A stretch of DNA of 64,000 nt, from positions 1,054,001 through 1,118,000 of the forward strand of contig CP060757.1 in assembly GCA_023205875.1 (NCBI GenBank), in the 5' to 3' direction. Positions 17,261 to 27,328 of this stretch are shown here, piece after piece. The notes beneath the pieces are model-generated. The model did no database searches, was not told where the DNA came from, and worked only from the letters and a program-made list of their open reading frames with translations. Both the position numbers and the translations under genes were made by a program. This DNA is from Chloropicon primus. Lineage: Eukaryota; Chlorophyta; Chloropicophyceae; Chloropicales; Chloropicaceae. Numbering within the stretch: the stretch's first letter is position 1; every line of letters starts with the position of its first letter.

Positions 17261-18349
17261 ATGTCCACCTTGGCGGGGAGCGGGGGAGGGGGGAGCAGTG
17301 GCGGGGGTGCCGCGTCGCCGCCGTCGTCGTCCTCCTCCTCCTCCTCCACCCTGCTTCGTCCGGAGCTCACGTTCAACTACATGTCAGAGGAAGCGGCGGG
17401 AACGTCCAAGTCTGTGGGGATCGTGATGCGGAGAGGCGTTCACAGGAAGAGGACTTTTCTCATGCCTGCGGGAGAACCGTCGAGGGTCGGCGTCCTCCTC
17501 GTGTGGAAGGTGGTCCTGGGATCCTTCAAGTCCTGCTGCGTCCAGGAGCTCCTTGTCGATGACCACAACATGCGGGACTTCGTGGTCCCTGGCTCCATAG
17601 TGAGTCTTCGGCTGACGAGCGGGAGAGGGGCGGTGAAGGCCAGGGACTTCGAGCTAATCCAGGTGCTGAGGCGACGAAGGGACGGGGACCAGACCACGCT
17701 GTCGCCCTACTGCATCGTCAAGGCCTGGTCCAAGCCTTACTTTCACACCCGAGCGACGTACATCGAGGAGCTCGGGCACCTGCCGCGCGCCGGTTTGGCG
17801 GTCCTCAAGGCCAGGGTGGTGAGGGTGGAGGGAATCAGGGTGGCCGTGGGGCAGACGCCTGCCAAGAGGAAGCTCGGGGACGGGCAGGACAAGGGGTGGA
17901 AGGGGGGCGTACGCGAGGTCTCTCTCTCGCTCCGAATCGACGACTGCACGGGGCGTGCGGCGTGCGACTTCTCGACCGAGGCGGGCTTCGGCTTGCTGCT
18001 GGCGGCAGACGCGGGGGCGCTTGGCGAGCTCGTCGGGATGTGCCAAGATGCCCTGAGGTACCACAAAAAAGACGCTTGCACCCTGGAGTTCAGGCAATAC
18101 GATCGAGGATCCAAGCTCAGCGTTGCGAACTTCGGCTTGGCCTACCCCGTGCACAAGAGGCTGTCCAAGTCGGTCATGGCCATCTGCACCTCGTTGACTC
18201 GGGCGGACTCCTTCAACTTTCTTTGCATGAAGGGGAAGAGGAGGGAAGCCTCAGAGAGGGGGGGGGACGGCTCGTGCCTCGACCTGCAAGTCCTTCACTG
18301 GGAAAAGACGAGGAGCCTGTACGAGAGTCTGAAGCACCAGATCATCTGA
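17261..18349 (+). CDS. Hypothetical protein, possible OB-fold
   Basis: Not recognised. 362 residues from the ATG at 17261; the frame opens earlier only through a GTG. After a Gly/Ser low-complexity leader (about residues 5-32), the protein is globular with alternating beta-type segments such as VVPGSIVSLRLTSGRG, GLAVLKARVVRVEGIRVAV and VSLSLRIDDCTGRAACDF. The last, a strand pair joined by a short acidic loop, resembles an OB-fold signature, as in replication or telomere ssDNA-binding proteins such as the CST complex. This is a guess from pattern, not a family match. The tail HWEKTRSLYESLKHQII is helical. It converges with NUP93, with 118 bp between stops. Confidence 0.7.
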   Translation: MSTLAGSGGGGSSGGGAASPPSSSSSSSSTLLRPELTFNYMSEEAAGTSKSVGIVMRRGVHRKRTFLMPAGEPSRVGVLLVWKVVLGSFKSCCVQELLVDDHNMRDFVVPGSIVSLRLTSGRGAVKARDFELIQVLRRRRDGDQTTLSPYCIVKAWSKPYFHTRATYIEELGHLPRAGLAVLKARVVRVEGIRVAVGQTPAKRKLGDGQDKGWKGGVREVSLSLRIDDCTGRAACDFSTEAGFGLLLAADAGALGELVGMCQDALRYHKKDACTLEFRQYDRGSKLSVANFGLAYPVHKRLSKSVMAICTSLTRADSFNFLCMKGKRREASERGGDGSCLDLQVLHWEKTRSLYESLKHQII

Positions 18350-18467
18350 GGAGGAGGCCGTCGGGGTCGTGCGCGCCACTGTACACGTAAAACCTGCAAG
18401 TAAGAGAGTCGGCAGTTGCTCAGCTCAGATTGTATATATACGAAGCTTAGATTAGGATTCGCCGCGC

Positions 18468-21290
18468 TCAGATCAATCCGTTAAGGATAATGTTCAACTC
18501 CGTGGCAACGTTTTCCGGGATGATCTTGACGTATCCAGCGTAAAGCGCCAGAGAGTGCAGCCTCATCTTCAGCTCCTGAGTGCTCGAGCTGATCATCGAC
18601 GCGGCCGTCGGCGTCCTCTGTATCGCTCGCCTCTCCTGCATCATTTCCGAGATGGCAATGCCAGCGATCTTCACGATCTGCGGCAGCTTCTCCTTGATCG
18701 CTATGTGAAGATTGCCAGCGTCAGAGGCGTACTTGGAGACTTGCTCGGACCTGATGGGAAGGAAGGCGAATTCCGGGAGCAGCTGGAAGCACTCCTTGTA
18801 GTTCGACTCCTTGAATGCCTGGAAAAGCTTCCTCGTCAGGATGAGCATCTCAAAGGCGTTCGTCTCCTCCCTCTTTGACCTGATGTCCACATCCGCTTGC
18901 CCTTCCAACTCCGCCAAGGCGGCGTTTCCTCTCTGCTCCAGATCGTCGATGCTGATTCCCTGGGACTCCTCCGTGGCCGATATCGCGTCCGAGTACCTCT
19001 TGTTGATGATCTCCAAAGCGTTGAAGGGCTTGCCAGCGTGCATGAACAGCTCCATGGCTTCGTGGAATTGGGCGTTCTGCACACAACCCACCGCCGCAGA
19101 GACGATGATGTCTTGCCTCTGCTGCCTGTCTGGCTTCAACTTGGACAGGACCGCGCCACTGCCGCTGCCTCCGGCTCCCAGCAGCGTTCCAAAGGCCCGG
19201 CTCTGGTTCAGGAGCTCGCGCAGAAGCTGGCCCTGTGTCTGAATTATTGATACATATCCCCCTCCCTTGACCTCCGCGGCAAGGCAGTAGTACTCAAAAG
19301 CAGTGGCAGGATCCCTCACCGCAAAGTTCTGCCCATAGTCGTGCACAATGTCCGAGCACAGCATACTTCCCCTTGAGCGTATGTCTGTTCCGAGGTTGAA
19401 GACTCCGTAGTAGCTAAAAATAATGCAAAGGTGGACCGCCTCGATTGCGAACGGAAAGCTGTCTCCATGCAAGTTCGACGGCGTGTACGTCGCCAGGTAC
19501 TGAATGGCACCTTCGAACTGCAAGGTCAACAGGAGTAAGATTGCGTACAGGAGGGGCTCCTTGCCATCCCGCGTGTAGTAGTTCGCCGGGTACTGAGCCA
19601 GCTGCTGCTGCAGCTCTGCCAGCCTGTGCGGCTCCTCGTGCGTGTACGTGGACGACGTCAGGGTCGTGAGCTGACCCTCCCTCACGAGGACGAGCTTGAA
19701 CCAGAGGAAGTCTTCGATGTTCGTGAACAGGTACTGGTCCGACAGAACGTTCTCGGCCAGGTGCCTGTCGGCGCACAGGATCGTGTAGATGAGTACCCTG
19801 TACTGGTTCTTCCCAAAGTTGCTCCTGTCCTGCTCTCTCAGGATGCGCTCCCCGTCCAGCCTCACCATGGCCTGATTCGAGACGCTCAGCTCGCCCTTCT
19901 CCTGCCATTCCCTGATGTAGTCCGGAAGGGAAGACACGTTGGCGGCGTGGACGTCCCCGGCCATCAACCCCTCGCTCACGGACTCCACCAGCTCGATCGC
20001 CTCTTGAATGTAGCCGCACCGGAAGCAAAAGTACAGCTGGTGCCAAAAGGTGTCTATGCCTCCGGCCATGTCGAAGTCCAGAGCCCCCTTGTCGCTGAAC
20101 CTGATCCTCAGGAAGGCCCTGATCTGCTGCAGTCGGGAGGGACTCCCCCCCAGCATCGCGAGCTGGGGGTGGTGCTCAATCTCCTCATTCACGTAAGTCG
20201 CGTAGTCCCTCTCGAGGTGCCTCCTCGCGCTCTTGCAGAGGGCCGCCCTCATGGATGCGATCTCCTCCTTGGACTCTGGCTGGTGGCCCGCCCTCGCGGG
20301 CGACAGGACGGAAGTGACAACCTGCCACAGGCTCTGCAGGCTCGTGTGGCTGCCGACCTGAGCGCCGGCGCTCCTCTCCCTCTCCTTCATGTCCTCGTTT
20401 GAAGCCTGAATGTCCCTGAGCGCGTCGTAAGGGATGCCGCTCGCCATGGCTCTGTTGATCTTCTTCACCACCTCGATGAACGCGCTCGCCCTCGGGCTTA
20501 TGGTGGGGTCCCTGTCGTCCTCCATCCCCGTCGCCCCGTCGGAGCCGTTCGGCGCGGTCTCGTACACGTTGGCTTGCGGGGTCTGGGAAGACAGGACAAA
20601 CTTGTTTCTCGCGTTCTGCCACTCGAGAGAAGTGATGTCAGACAGCTTCTGCTTGAAGTACTCCTGGGTGCTGGCCTGAGAGTCCCTTACGGCCGACAGG
20701 ATCGAAATCTCCTGGACCTGCGCCAGCCACTCCTCGAGGGTGCACGTCTCGGGCAGGATCTCCTCGAGCGTGGGCTGGATCTCAACCTCCCGGAGGTCTC
20801 TGTTCAGGAGCTGCGTGTCGATGCCCTCCGACGCGAGGAGCCTCGCGGCGCTGAGGGCCTCATTAGTCTGCTGCGTCTGGCTGCTCCGCTTCGCGAGCCT
20901 CGCCGTCGCCTCCACCAGCTGGTCCACGCCCCTCTCTATCGAAGGGAGACCTAGAGGGTCCGCCTGAGTAATTTTTTTCCCGCACGCGATCGCACATAGT
21001 TGGTTTTTCAGAAAGAAGAGAAAAGGACGACGCGGTCAGTGCCTCTCCACGCTACAATCGCAAGGCCCTCCGAGCGCGACGAGAGACCACACGCCCGCGC
21101 CCACGCCCACTCCCTCCTGCTCCCTTTCTCACACACACACACAAACACACACAAGTCCTTGCTTGCTTGCTTGCTTGCTCGTTTCGTGTTCGGTTGGTGT
21201 ACTTACGTTCGCAGCGACGTTGGCTGTCTGCTGCAGCAGAGCCTCCAGGGCCGGCATAATGGGAGTCTTGCTCCCCGTAGACGACGCCAT
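18468..21290 (-). CDS. NUP93: Nucleoporin NUP93/NIC96, two exons
   Basis: Linker nucleoporin of the inner ring of the nuclear pore. Exon 1 (21290-21207) encodes MASSTGSKTPIMPALEALLQ through AAN; the 243-nt intron (21206-20964, GTAAGT...CTCAG) is phase 0; exon 2 (20963-18468) gives 831 more residues, 859 in all, close to the usual size of about 820. Family features are the N-terminal coiled region (TLEEILPETCTLEEWLAQVQ), the FWHQLYFCFRCGYIQEAIEL segment and the alpha-solenoid ending in LYAGYVKIIPENVATELNI. The apparent start at 20927 is a GTG inside exon 2. Exon 1 begins just after a GA-rich tract (about 21291-21320), and 176 bp separate it from the divergent uridine kinase gene. Confidence 0.9.
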
Positions 21291-21320
21291 TCTCTCGCTC
21301 TCTCGCTCTCTCCCTCTCTC
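21291..21320. repeat. CT/GA-rich tract next to the NUP93 start
   Basis: CT-rich run directly upstream of the NUP93 ATG (21290), GA-rich in the sense of that transcript, in the 176-bp divergent spacer. Confidence 0.75.
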
Positions 21321-21466
21321 GGACGCGCCGGCTCTGGCTTCTCTTCAAAATGGAAATGGGAGCGGATCCGGGAAAGGGCGGGGCGGCTGCTGCGGTCTGC
21401 AGAAAGGAAAGGAGCGGTGAGCGGTGAGGGGAAGCGTGAAGCGTGAGGCGTGAAGGGGCGAGGGAG

Positions 21467-23108
21467 ATGAGTCAGAGCGATAAGGTGAAGGACAGCACGC
21501 GCGACATGCTGTTGTCGTCGTCGCCTCCGAACTTTGTGAACTTCAACACCAAGGCGTTTAGCTCGAACTCGCAGAGTGTGCGGAACCTGGAGGAGAAGTT
21601 CAACGACATGGACGTGACGAACACGGCGGAGAAGCGCGCGCAGGGAGGGGACGAGGGGGTCGAGAGGAGCCGGAGGATCAGCCCGCCCCAGCCCTACCAG
21701 CAGTACCAGAACGAGCCGTTTGTGATCGGCGTGGCCGGCGGGACGGCGTCGGGCAAGACGACCGTTTGCAGCGAGATCATACAGAGGCTGTCGAACCAGA
21801 GGGTCGTGATCATCGCGCAGGACTCCTTCTACAGGGGACTGACGAAGGTAAGCCGTGCTTCTCACTTCTTTTCGCCGGGCCTCGGAGCGCCTTTCTCTCC
21901 CGCGCCGGCGTTGCTGCTGCCTGTCCTTGTCCTCTGCTGAACGACCTCGTCCTTCCGCTCTCGCCTTGCAGGAGGAGGAGGAGAACGTATCCGAGTACAA
22001 CTTCGACCACCCTGACGCTTTCGACAAGAAGGCCCTGCTGGAGTGCATCCACCAGCTGAAGAAGAGGGAGGCGGTGCACATCCCCATCTACGACTTCAAG
22101 ACCCACCAGAGGAGCGCGGAGACCAAGTTGGTGAACCCGGGGGAGGTGGTGATCGTGGAGGGCATCATGGTGCTGCACATGGAGGAGATTAGGAAGGAGT
22201 GCAACATGAAGATCTTCGTGGACACGGACGATGACCTGAGGCTGGCGAGGAGGATCAAGAGGGACACAATAAGCAGGGGGAGGGACGTGGACAACGTCAT
22301 CGCGCAGTACACCAAGTTCGTGAAGCCGATGTTCGACCAGTTCATCTCGCCGAGCAAGAGGTTCGCGGACGTCATTATTCCCTGCGGGAGGGATGTGAAC
22401 AACGTGGCGATAGACTTGATCACCCAGCACGTACACGTGAAGCTCGATCAGAAGGACCTGAGGAGAATCTACCCGAACCTGTACCTCATCAACACCTCGT
22501 TCCAGACAAAGGCTCTGCACACGATCATCAGGGATAAGAACACGAGCAAGCAGGACTTTGTCTTTTACGCGGACAGGCTCATTAGAATAGTCGTGGAGGC
22601 TGGCTTGGGTTGCCTGCCCTTCGCGGAGAAGATCGTGACGACGCCAACGGGCAAGCAATATGTTGGAGTCGACTTCGGAAACAAGATCTGCGGAGTGTCC
22701 GTAATAAGGTCCGGGGAGAGCATGGAGAACGCCCTGAGGGCGTGCGCCAACAGGATCAAGCTGGGAAAGATCCTGATCGAGAGGAACAAGGGTGTCCACA
22801 AGGACTGCAACCTCATCTACGAGAGGCTTCCGGCAGACATCAAGGACAGGCACGTGCTGCTGATGGACCCCATTGTTGGCACGGGATTCGCCGTGACCTC
22901 GGCCATCGAGCTCCTTCTGAGCAAGGGCGTCAAGGAGGGCCACATCGTTGTCTTGTCCCTCATAGCCGTCCCCGAGGGAATGCACAGGCTGTTGCGCAAG
23001 TACCCCTCGGTCAAGCTCGTGACCTCCGAGATCGATGCAGGGATTTCCAACGACTTCACTGTTTTGCCAGGAATAGGAAACTTTGGGGACAGGTACTTTT
23101 CTGAGTGA
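21467..23108 (+). CDS. Uridine kinase / UPRT-like bifunctional protein, two exons
   Basis: Uridine-cytidine kinase joined to a uracil phosphoribosyltransferase-like domain, the UKL layout of plants and UCKL1 of animals; it serves pyrimidine salvage to UMP/CMP. Exon 1 (21467-21847) carries the P-loop [12 protein letters not shown]; the 124-nt intron starts GTAAGC and ends TTGCAG; exon 2 (21972-23108) continues with [31 protein letters not shown] and the UPRT part, including the PRPP-loop region [14 protein letters not shown] and the C-terminal [10 protein letters not shown]. Total 505 residues. The UPRT half of many UKL proteins has low or no activity, so the second function is uncertain. Convergent with the GH2 gene. 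Confidence 0.92.
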
Positions 23109-23195
23109 GAAGAGAGAGGAGAGGAGCAAAAGAGGCCGAACGACAGACCGAACAATAAAAAAAATAAATCTCCGCTCTCTTTACAGCTGCTTACG

Positions 23196-26006
23196 TTACA
23201 AGAACAATGGATTGTTCGGTGTCAGAGGTACTGAGAAGGGATCGACGTTCCACCCCTCCACGAGCAAGTTGACCCCTTCCAGATCATGGCGCGGCGATGC
23301 GACCGAGCCCAAGTCCACGTCTATCCCCAAAGACTCCCCTGGGAACAGAGTGATGTAGTTCTCCGAATAGTACACCGGAAGCAGGAGGTCGTTGACGTCC
23401 CGGACCTGCTTGCCTTTGACCACCTTGAGGCTGACGAAGAAAGCAACGCAGGCGCTAGGATTCCGCAGCTTGGCGTGAAACACCCAAGTGGACGGCCTGC
23501 TGATTTCCGCGACGAGGCCCACCTTTCTCTTCCCCCAATCTTTAAGTGACGTGAAGTCGTCTGCACCCTGGGGCGCCAGCCAGTACACGTTCCTGCTCAA
23601 GACTTTCCCCGCCGCCGACAGGAGGCGAAGCTTGGAGAAAAGGACGCCGTCTCTGCAGGAAGGAATGCCCTGCGACAGCCTCGTCGTCCGCAGCGCAGGC
23701 ATTTCATCCAGATCGAAAGACTGAAGCTTGCGCGCGTTGTCCGCGCAGCTCACGGTCTCCACCTCGAGCTTGGCACCAGCAACGGGATCTCGAAGCATGT
23801 TCACCACTTCGAACGCGTTCCCCTCCACGGGATTGCACTGGACGTGACAAGTGTCGCCGCAGCACTGCTTCACGCCAAAGTAAGCGCCCGTCGGATTCAA
23901 GTAGGTGTCGTACATCTGGCCCCTCAGGCTCGTCCACGGGTTCGCCGTCTTCCAGATGAGCATTCCGGTGTACTTGGTCCACATTCTCGACCCCCAGGCC
24001 TCCGCCAGGGCCTTGTACTGTGTGAAGTTGACGATCTGAGCCCTCTGACAGTACTCGTCCAGATTTTCGGGCTCCCCGTAGCTCAGAATTTTGCTCCGGC
24101 CCGAGCTCGTGGTGTACGTGATGTACTTGTGAAACTCCCAAGACTTGGGGACCACCTCCGTTACGGTTCCATCGGCGTTCTTCACGAACTTTGGTGGGTT
24201 CTGATCTCCTGGTTTCGTGAACATCGTGCGAATCGACTCGGCGCACGGCACGCCGACGGAACCTAGCTCAGGGTTGAAGCCGTAGGGGTAAAACGAGTCT
24301 GACCAGAAGTCGCTCTCGTTCTGGATGCCGTAAGGCCCGTCGCTCCAGTCCCCCCCGCCTTGACCAAAGCCCCCCCACAGGCTGCCGGAGACGTAGGGCC
24401 GGGAATCGTCCAGCGAGCCCTTTTCTCCCACCAGCGCCCGGAGGCCGTCGTCAAGCTCCTTGCACGGCACCTGTTCGTTCCCCCCGCACCAAAGGACCAC
24501 GGAAGGGTGGTTCCTCAGCTTTTTTATCACATCGCAGGCGCACTCGAGGAAGAGCTGGTGGTCGAGGGGCCAATCCGGGTTGCTCTCCGGCGAGTCCTTC
24601 GTTGCTCCCCGGCCGTCGCAATCCCCGGTGATCCAAAACTCGGACCACACCATGATCCCAAAGAAGTCGCACGCCTCGTAGAACTCGGCGTAGGGCACGC
24701 CGGCCCCGCCCCAAAGCCTGATCATGTTCAAGCCCATCTCGGCGTGATGCCGAACCTCCGTCCAGCACCTCTCCCTGTCGCACCTGAGCATGGCGTCCGG
24801 GACGATGTAGTTGCCCCCCCTGACGAAGATGGGCACTCCGTTGACCGTGAACTGCCTCGAGCGGGTCCTGGGATCGATCGCGGACTCCAGGGACCGAAAT
24901 CCAAAGGTCGTGCTCACTTGGTGCGAGACTTCGCTCGGGGTCTGCGCCAACGACACGGACACCCGCAACTCGTAGAGGTTCTGCTCGCCGTGCCCAAGCG
25001 GGAACCACAGCATCGGGTCCTCGAAGCTCTGCTGTCCCAAGTCGAACTCCCCCGCCACCTGCCTCGCGCCCAGCTCCACGGTTTTGGCCCACTGCTGGCC
25101 CTCGCGGGGTCCCCTCGCGCCGCGGCCGCGGCTTTGTCCCCTCGGTCGCGCCGAAGCCCTGATGACCACGCGAACGGTCTCTTGGGAAAGGTTTCGGCAG
25201 CCCACCGTTAACCTCGCCTGGGCCCCCGACTCCGCACCCTTCCGGAACGTCACTCGGACGCGGGGGTCGGACAGCAAAGCCGGGCCGGACATCTGAAGGC
25301 GGACGGAGCCCCACAGCCCGGTGTTCCTGTCCGGCATCGGCTGGATCCAGTCCCAACCCTCCACGTACTGGCTGGTCACGTCCTTGGCTATCATGTGGTC
25401 CCCCCCCTGGCCACCGAGGTCCACGCAGCCCACGTGGTCCGGTGGCTCCACCAGGATCGCCAGCTCGTTCGCGCTGGTCTCGGCCAGGGCGCTGGCGGGC
25501 ACCTCCACCACCCGCCTCAGGAACATGCCCTTCGCCCCCGACAGCAGGCTCACGCCGTTGACGTGCACGGAGACCCCGTAGTTGGCCCCCTCCAGGAGGA
25601 CCTGCACGTACGGCGACGCAGGGGTAGCAGTAGGAGGAGGAGGGCGCGTCCTCCGAAGGCGGAGGAGGCCGAGCCAGCGCCCGAGCCCGCACGCCTCGCG
25701 CCGTCGAGGCGGGCGCGCGCGGATCCTCGGCGTGTCGAAGCTCGTGCACCACCAGAACGTGTAGTAGTCCCTCCCCGCGTGGAAGACGTCAGGAATGGTC
25801 AGGACGTTCTCATCCTTCGCGGGGTCCGGCAGCAGCCCGTTCTGGACAAGGAGCGCCAGGGCCGTCGACGGCACGGTCGCGGGCAGCCAGCCGGAGGACG
25901 AGGACGAGGACGAGGACGAGGTCTCCCGTTGTCGTCGCGCCCTCCAGGGACCCAGCAACAACTCCTCCTCTGGGTGAGGAGGAGCAGGAGGAGCCGGACG
26001 CATCAT
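23196..26006 (-). CDS. GH2 family glycosidase, endo-beta-mannosidase/glucosaminidase-like
   Basis: Glycoside hydrolase family 2, about 936 residues from the tandem ATGs at 26006/26003. It resembles plant mannosylglycoprotein endo-beta-mannosidase and exo-beta-glucosaminidase, which act on N-glycan core or chitosan-type linkages. Visible are the jelly-roll domain (VLLEGANYGVSVHVNGV), the barrel start FVRGGNYIVPDAML, WGGAGVPYAEFYEACD, the acid/base motif WCGGNEQ (Glu near residue 511) and a candidate nucleophile in NPELGSVG (near 580). There is no clear signal peptide; the N-terminus is Pro and Ser rich. An Arg/Pro-rich stretch at residues 93-132 interrupts the first domain and could be an unrecognised intron. 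The exact substrate is uncertain. Confidence 0.85.
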   Translation of the reverse strand: MMRPAPPAPPHPEEELLLGPWRARRQRETSSSSSSSSSGWLPATVPSTALALLVQNGLLPDPAKDENVLTIPDVFHAGRDYYTFWWCTSFDTPRIRARPPRRREACGLGRWLGLLRLRRTRPPPPTATPASPYVQVLLEGANYGVSVHVNGVSLLSGAKGMFLRRVVEVPASALAETSANELAILVEPPDHVGCVDLGGQGGDHMIAKDVTSQYVEGWDWIQPMPDRNTGLWGSVRLQMSGPALLSDPRVRVTFRKGAESGAQARLTVGCRNLSQETVRVVIRASARPRGQSRGRGARGPREGQQWAKTVELGARQVAGEFDLGQQSFEDPMLWFPLGHGEQNLYELRVSVSLAQTPSEVSHQVSTTFGFRSLESAIDPRTRSRQFTVNGVPIFVRGGNYIVPDAMLRCDRERCWTEVRHHAEMGLNMIRLWGGAGVPYAEFYEACDFFGIMVWSEFWITGDCDGRGATKDSPESNPDWPLDHQLFLECACDVIKKLRNHPSVVLWCGGNEQVPCKELDDGLRALVGEKGSLDDSRPYVSGSLWGGFGQGGGDWSDGPYGIQNESDFWSDSFYPYGFNPELGSVGVPCAESIRTMFTKPGDQNPPKFVKNADGTVTEVVPKSWEFHKYITYTTSSGRSKILSYGEPENLDEYCQRAQIVNFTQYKALAEAWGSRMWTKYTGMLIWKTANPWTSLRGQMYDTYLNPTGAYFGVKQCCGDTCHVQCNPVEGNAFEVVNMLRDPVAGAKLEVETVSCADNARKLQSFDLDEMPALRTTRLSQGIPSCRDGVLFSKLRLLSAAGKVLSRNVYWLAPQGADDFTSLKDWGKRKVGLVAEISRPSTWVFHAKLRNPSACVAFFVSLKVVKGKQVRDVNDLLLPVYYSENYITLFPGESLGIDVDLGSVASPRHDLEGVNLLVEGWNVDPFSVPLTPNNPLFL

Positions 26007-26118
26007 CGCCCCTCCTTTTTTCTGATTCTGATGTGAAGCAGATCCGGAGTGTTCTTCCAATAGCAAAGTAAAAGAATGAATGTATATATATGTATGTATG
26101 TAACGCCGAAATCCGCCT

Positions 26119-26922
26119 TCAGGGGAGGTCGAGCTCGCGCGCGTACCCGTACGGGTTGGTGGTCTCGAGGGTCTCGAGGGCGCTGGCCAGGACCAAGGGG
26201 GTCGTCTTCGCCAGGACGACCGTATTACTTGTCGCGCAGGTGGGCACGTCGAGGCATTGGTACGCAAAGTAGTCACAGGCCCTCCTGTCCCTGAGCGTGA
26301 CTTCCATCAGAGCTCGGCCGCGCTGGTCCGCTTGAGTGGTCATGAAGTGCTTCGTGCTCCCAGCCTCCAGCATGAGTTGGGTGCCCCCGCAAAAGTGGGA
26401 GGGGTCGTAGTCCGTGCGTTCCCTGCTGCCCGAGTCGTACGCCGGCCGGGGCGATCTCAGAATCTGAACGCGGCCGCTGGGGGTGAACCCCTCCAGGATC
26501 AGGGTGAGGATCCCCGTGGCGTTGCAGGCCTCGCGCGACACTCGGAGGACGGGATCGACGATCGGCTCCGGGGGATCTGGGGGTCGGCGGTGGTGGTCCT
26601 GCTGCCGATCGGACGTCCTCGACGAGGAACCCCTCACGTACTCGGGGAGGATCGACTGCGCCGAGGCCCCGGCCGCCCCGCCCCGCCTCTCGAACCGGGC
26701 CTCCTCCTCCTCGGCGTCCCTCAGCTCCTTCCAAACCTTGAAAACCTGCCTCTCGCGCTCCGGGTCGATCACCAGCTTGTTGATGCTGTACGCCGCGACG
26801 CTCCCGATGGCCCCGAAGACAGGACTCGCGATGTCGAAGGCCGAGGCAAGAGGCAAGAGGCAAGAGGGGGCGACGAGCAGCAGCAGCAGCAGGAGGAGGT
26901 GGGGACGACGAGGGGACGCCAT
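26119..26922 (-). CDS. Secreted or membrane-anchored protein, unknown
   Basis: Not recognised. 267 residues from the ATG at 26922. Strong signal peptide with a leucine run (HLLLLLLLLVAPSCLL, then LASAF). A following hydrophobic segment (PVFGAIGSVAAYSINKLVI) may be a second membrane contact. The middle is charged (RDAEEEEARFERRGG) and Pro/Ser/Arg rich, and the C-terminal half is beta-rich with cysteines at intervals (HFCGGTQL, ACDYFAYQCLDVPTCATSN). The two neighbours here are also export-type proteins. It runs in the same direction as the GH2 gene with 112 bp between, and the 406-bp divergent spacer to the giant gene carries pentamer repeats. Confidence 0.65.
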   Translation of the reverse strand: MASPRRPHLLLLLLLLVAPSCLLPLASAFDIASPVFGAIGSVAAYSINKLVIDPERERQVFKVWKELRDAEEEEARFERRGGAAGASAQSILPEYVRGSSSRTSDRQQDHHRRPPDPPEPIVDPVLRVSREACNATGILTLILEGFTPSGRVQILRSPRPAYDSGSRERTDYDPSHFCGGTQLMLEAGSTKHFMTTQADQRGRALMEVTLRDRRACDYFAYQCLDVPTCATSNTVVLAKTTPLVLASALETLETTNPYGYARELDLP

Positions 26923-27328
26923 CCTTGGGCACACAAGGCGTTCGCGTGTCGTCGACCGCGAATCGAATCGAATCGAATCGAATCGGCCCAGCAAAAGTGA
27001 AGTGAAGTGGAGTGGAGTGGAGTTCGGTCAACTCCTCCCCCCGAAACGTTGGAGACTCCAACTTGGAGCGCAATTCTCTCAAAATGTTCGATTTCGATGA
27101 TGCAACAATGTCCGATTTCGATGCAAACAAATGTAACGCTTTTTTGTCCATGGGACCCCTGCACCCACAGCAAAAGCACATCACAGCATACATCACACGC
27201 TGCGTCTTCTTGTGTTGTGGCGAATTGAGATCAGAGGGCGGTCGTGTTGGAGAAGGCCAGTGCACACACAGAGAACAGCGAGCGCTGTCGCCGCAGTTGC
27301 TCGATCGATCGATTCGATCACGACGACG
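26923..27328. promoter_or_regulatory. Divergent promoter region, 406 bp
   Basis: Apart from the pentamer repeats at 26961-27023, the region has a stretch of lower GC (about 27060-27210) with several short repeated words such as GATTTCGATG. It presumably drives both secreted-protein genes. I see no coding content. Confidence 0.55.
26961..27023. repeat. Pentamer repeats (AATCG)n and (AGTGA/AGTGG)n
   Basis: Five AATCG units (26961-26985) are followed after about 10 bases by five or six AGTGA/AGTGG units (about 26995-27023). Both lie in the 406-bp spacer shared by the divergent genes starting at 26922 and 27329, close to the 26922 start. Confidence 0.9.

Noticed and set aside
20927-20963. NUP93 starting at a GTG (20927)
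   Set aside because: An upstream exon with ATG and good splice sites restores the NUP93 N-terminus.
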